Source: Paenibacillus sp. FSL A5-0031 (GTDB lineage Bacteria; Bacillota; Bacilli; Paenibacillales; Paenibacillaceae). From it: a stretch of 64,000 nucleotides of DNA. Numbering within the stretch: position 1 is the stretch's first letter; each line of letters begins with the position of its first letter. The stretch covers positions 1 through 64,000 of the forward strand of contig NZ_MRTD01000010.1 of NCBI RefSeq assembly GCF_001956295.1. Reading direction: 5' to 3'. Below, piece by piece: positions 61,943-64,000 of the stretch. The position numbers and the translations under genes were made by a program. Under the pieces are notes generated by a model, which had not been told where the DNA came from, did no database searches, and saw nothing but the letters and a program-made list of their open reading frames with translations.

Positions 61943-64000
61943 CTATTCCGTCAGAGAGTCGCCTATCGCTCGCTCATAATGGAAGTTGTTTCCTTTCTCG
62001 TCTTTTACATCTACTGTAATTAACCCTTTTTTCTGATTATCGATAAATTCACCTGATGAACGATACGTATATTTCGTAAAGCCTGGAAATTCAAACATCT
62101 CTTCCCCCATCGGCTGCAATTCCAACGGAATCACGATTTGGTTTTCTTGCTCGGTTTCCTTTTCCGCTTCCGCTTGATTCGAGTCTATCTTAACAGCTAC
62201 TTCCGCGGATAAAGGCGTTCCCTGATCTTCAGGAAGCCACAAATCAAGGCGTACAGCCTGATCCCCAGTCTGATCATTCTCCGAAATACGCAAACTCATA
62301 TGCGCCTGCTCACCCATCACATGCCAATAAATCGGTTCAGCCAGCTTCGACTCCACGCGCGCTTCCGGCGGAGAAGTTGTAGACAACCAGCCTGCCAGCA
62401 CGAATAGAGCAACAGCAAGCAGCATCTCAATTCGGATGCCAACCAGCAAACCTCTTGCTGCGTTCGCTTTCGCGATTTGCGGCATGAATACGAGCTTATG
62501 AAGTGCTGCAATGACGACAACAAGCAGCATGAGAATGGTTTTGGCGAGGATTAGCTTGCCATACGCTGTAGTGAACAATTGTCCCCATTCTGAGAGCCTA
62601 GCAGCCGAAAGCCATATTCCGCTAATCAAAATAACGATCATGCTTGGCAGCGCCCACTTTGCAAAACGCACAGCCGCTTGGTTCAAACGCTCCACAGCAT
62701 TTCTATCGAAAGTTAATGACAGCAAACCCGCAAGGCCGCCAAACCATATTGCGGCAGCAGACATATGGACTGTATGGGTCACTATTCCAAATACGACATC
62801 GGTTAAAGCAGCATTCGCATGTCCTGTGAGCGGGAAGCTCACTATCAATGCCGCTGCAGCTATCCATTTAATCATATTCGCCCATCGTCTCTCCCGAATA
62901 GGGGCAAATGCGAGAAGAAGAGCGATTAAAGCAAGCCCAACTCTTAACGTCGCTATCTTTCCAATCATTGTTCCATTAGCTAGTGCATAGATGGATACAC
63001 CGCCGAATTGGTCTGCAAGCATCGACAAGCGAAGCAATCCGGAAACCAGCCAAATAAGCGCCGCAGCTCCCATTACTAGTCTCTCGGCTCGGACGGAGAA
63101 ACCAAAGGGTGCCTTAGATTCATCATCTCTCCAGATGGCATATCGGAAGAACTGTATTCCAGCGAGAACAACCGCCGTCAAAATATCGAGTATGCGCATC
63201 AGCACCATGAAGCCTTGGCCACCTGCATGATCGTGCTCGGCCTCTCCAGCGCTGCTGTCGCCGCTGTGATTGCTATGGCTGCTGTGATCATTAGCCGTAT
63301 CCTGTTCGATCAGCGGGGCAGCATTATCATCTTCCACAGCATCCGCATCAACATCTTTTGTATTTGTATTTGAATCCGGCTCCGCTGTCACCACCTCTTC
63401 ACTGCTTGAAATCGTGGGAGACGGGGTAGCGACCGTCCCTTCACTGACTTCTATAGACTTTGCAGTCGGAGTGGGCGATGTAGATGGCGTAGGCGTTATA
63501 TCCGGCTTCTTTGTAGGCTTAGGTTTATTGGTGGGCTCTGGACTCTTTGTAATTACTGGCTTGTCAGTCACTTTTGCTTCATTTCCAGAGCTGTTCCCTG
63601 TATTACCAGCAGAAGCACCGTCCAGTGAAACCGTATCATCCGGTTTCACAGCCTCAAGCTTCACGCCTACCGCAAATTTAAAGGAACCGTCTGTTATATG
63701 AGAATCAAGCGATAACACCTGCCAGCTTACTTCATAAATGCCCTTATCCAGTTTAGGAATGGTATAAACAAGCGTAAGCTCATCATCACTGCTTAACTTG
63801 CCAGTAATGTCAGTGCCGCTACTGCTTTTTAGTGAAATATTACTTAGCTTCGTATCGATTTTCTCTGTAAATTTTATTCGAATGGCGGGCGGAGCTTCCG
63901 CCAGCTCCGCATCCCCATAAGGTGTCGATTGCGCAATATAGGCATGCGCCGAGACGAAGCTCGGCAGGCATGCCCATATTATTACTATTGCAACTATCAA
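61943..64000 (-). CDS. Copper resistance/uptake protein CopC-CopD fusion (YcnJ-like), N-terminus cut by window edge
   Basis: At least 685 residues; the frame reaches the right edge, so the start is uncertain (a TTG occurs at 64000). The signal peptide ends before HAYIAQSTP, whose His is a copper ligand of mature CopC. The CopC domain (about 20-115) has SLDSHITDGSFKFAVG. A low-complexity Thr/Pro/Lys/Ser linker (about 130-215) leads to a His-rich stretch (NDHSSHSNHSG, then AEHDHAGG, about 240-265). The CopD membrane part (about 270-540, 8 helices) follows, then an outer domain (550-685). YcnJ in B. subtilis imports copper. Copper uptake here is inference. Confidence 0.9.
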   Translation of the reverse strand: MIVAIVIIWACLPSFVSAHAYIAQSTPYGDAELAEAPPAIRIKFTEKIDTKLSNISLKSSSGTDITGKLSSDDELTLVYTIPKLDKGIYEVSWQVLSLDSHITDGSFKFAVGVKLEAVKPDDTVSLDGASAGNTGNSSGNEAKVTDKPVITKSPEPTNKPKPTKKPDITPTPSTSPTPTAKSIEVSEGTVATPSPTISSSEEVVTAEPDSNTNTKDVDADAVEDDNAAPLIEQDTANDHSSHSNHSGDSSAGEAEHDHAGGQGFMVLMRILDILTAVVLAGIQFFRYAIWRDDESKAPFGFSVRAERLVMGAAALIWLVSGLLRLSMLADQFGGVSIYALANGTMIGKIATLRVGLALIALLLAFAPIRERRWANMIKWIAAAALIVSFPLTGHANAALTDVVFGIVTHTVHMSAAAIWFGGLAGLLSLTFDRNAVERLNQAAVRFAKWALPSMIVILISGIWLSAARLSEWGQLFTTAYGKLILAKTILMLLVVVIAALHKLVFMPQIAKANAARGLLVGIRIEMLLAVALFVLAGWLSTTSPPEARVESKLAEPIYWHVMGEQAHMSLRISENDQTGDQAVRLDLWLPEDQGTPLSAEVAVKIDSNQAEAEKETEQENQIVIPLELQPMGEEMFEFPGFTKYTYRSSGEFIDNQKKGLITVDVKDEKGNNFHYERAIGDSLTE

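Overview
The window looks like chromosomal DNA from a spore-forming member of the Paenibacillaceae (Bacillota), most likely Paenibacillus or a close relative. This rests on a KapB-family protein, a YkpA-type ABC-F ATPase, a CvfC/YpgR-type protein, a diglucosyl-diacylglycerol-synthase-like enzyme, a stand-alone GltB, strong AAGGAGG ribosome binding sites, frequent TTG/GTG starts, and a surface-glycan cluster resembling the S-layer glycan loci of Aneurinibacillus, Geobacillus and Paenibacillus alvei. No rRNA, tRNA, CRISPR array or intact insertion sequence was seen. Many starts given here were moved downstream of the longest open frame because a Shine-Dalgarno sequence or family alignment picks a later codon.

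Region 1 (1-16,286, minus strand) is visibly more AT-rich than the rest. It is a polysaccharide/glycoprotein-glycan island. It encodes GDP-D-rhamnose synthesis (manC, gmd, rmd), the entry to a dTDP-3-amino-sugar (rmlA and an FdtA-type ketoisomerase), three GT4-type glycosyltransferase genes (one a double-domain fusion), a coiled-coil methyltransferase, an ABC exporter (wzm, and wzt with a glycan-binding tail), a YfhO-type membrane protein and, cut by the left edge, a GT-C membrane glycosyltransferase. An O-antigen-ligase-like protein (16,659-18,920) faces away from it and is a candidate for attaching the finished glycan. The predicted glycan contains D-rhamnose and a 3-amino-3,6-dideoxyhexose, is capped by methylation and is exported by Wzm/Wzt.

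Region 2 (19,128-31,938) holds an M23 peptidase-bactofilin pair, a two-gene ABC exporter, a small zinc-ribbon-like protein, a second mannose-1-phosphate guanylyltransferase (with a cupin domain), a PilZ protein, gltB with its own strong promoter and long leader, a secreted SGNH hydrolase and kapB.

Region 3 (32,143-42,411) holds a glycolipid glycosyltransferase, an ACT-domain malic enzyme, a DedA/VTT protein, a secreted SH3b-NlpC/P60 hydrolase, a CDF cation transporter and a divergent siderophore uptake locus (binding protein, two permeases, ATPase) with two Fur boxes between two strong sigma-A promoters.

Region 4 (42,488-49,466, minus) is an alpha-glucoside uptake/utilisation operon: LacI regulator, binding protein, two permeases and a GH13 alpha-glucosidase. 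It has LacI-type operators, including three abutting 13-bp copies at the regulator promoter, a full-consensus CcpA cre site and a tandem 39-bp repeat.

Region 5 (49,679-64,000) is housekeeping and accessory: ykpA, a Gfo/Idh/MocA oxidoreductase, an MBL-fold hydrolase, cvfC, a transglutaminase-like protein, an alpha/beta hydrolase, KDPG aldolase, mutY, an AraC regulator, a cytochrome c lipoprotein, a small unknown protein, acpS, and a CopC-CopD copper protein cut by the right edge.
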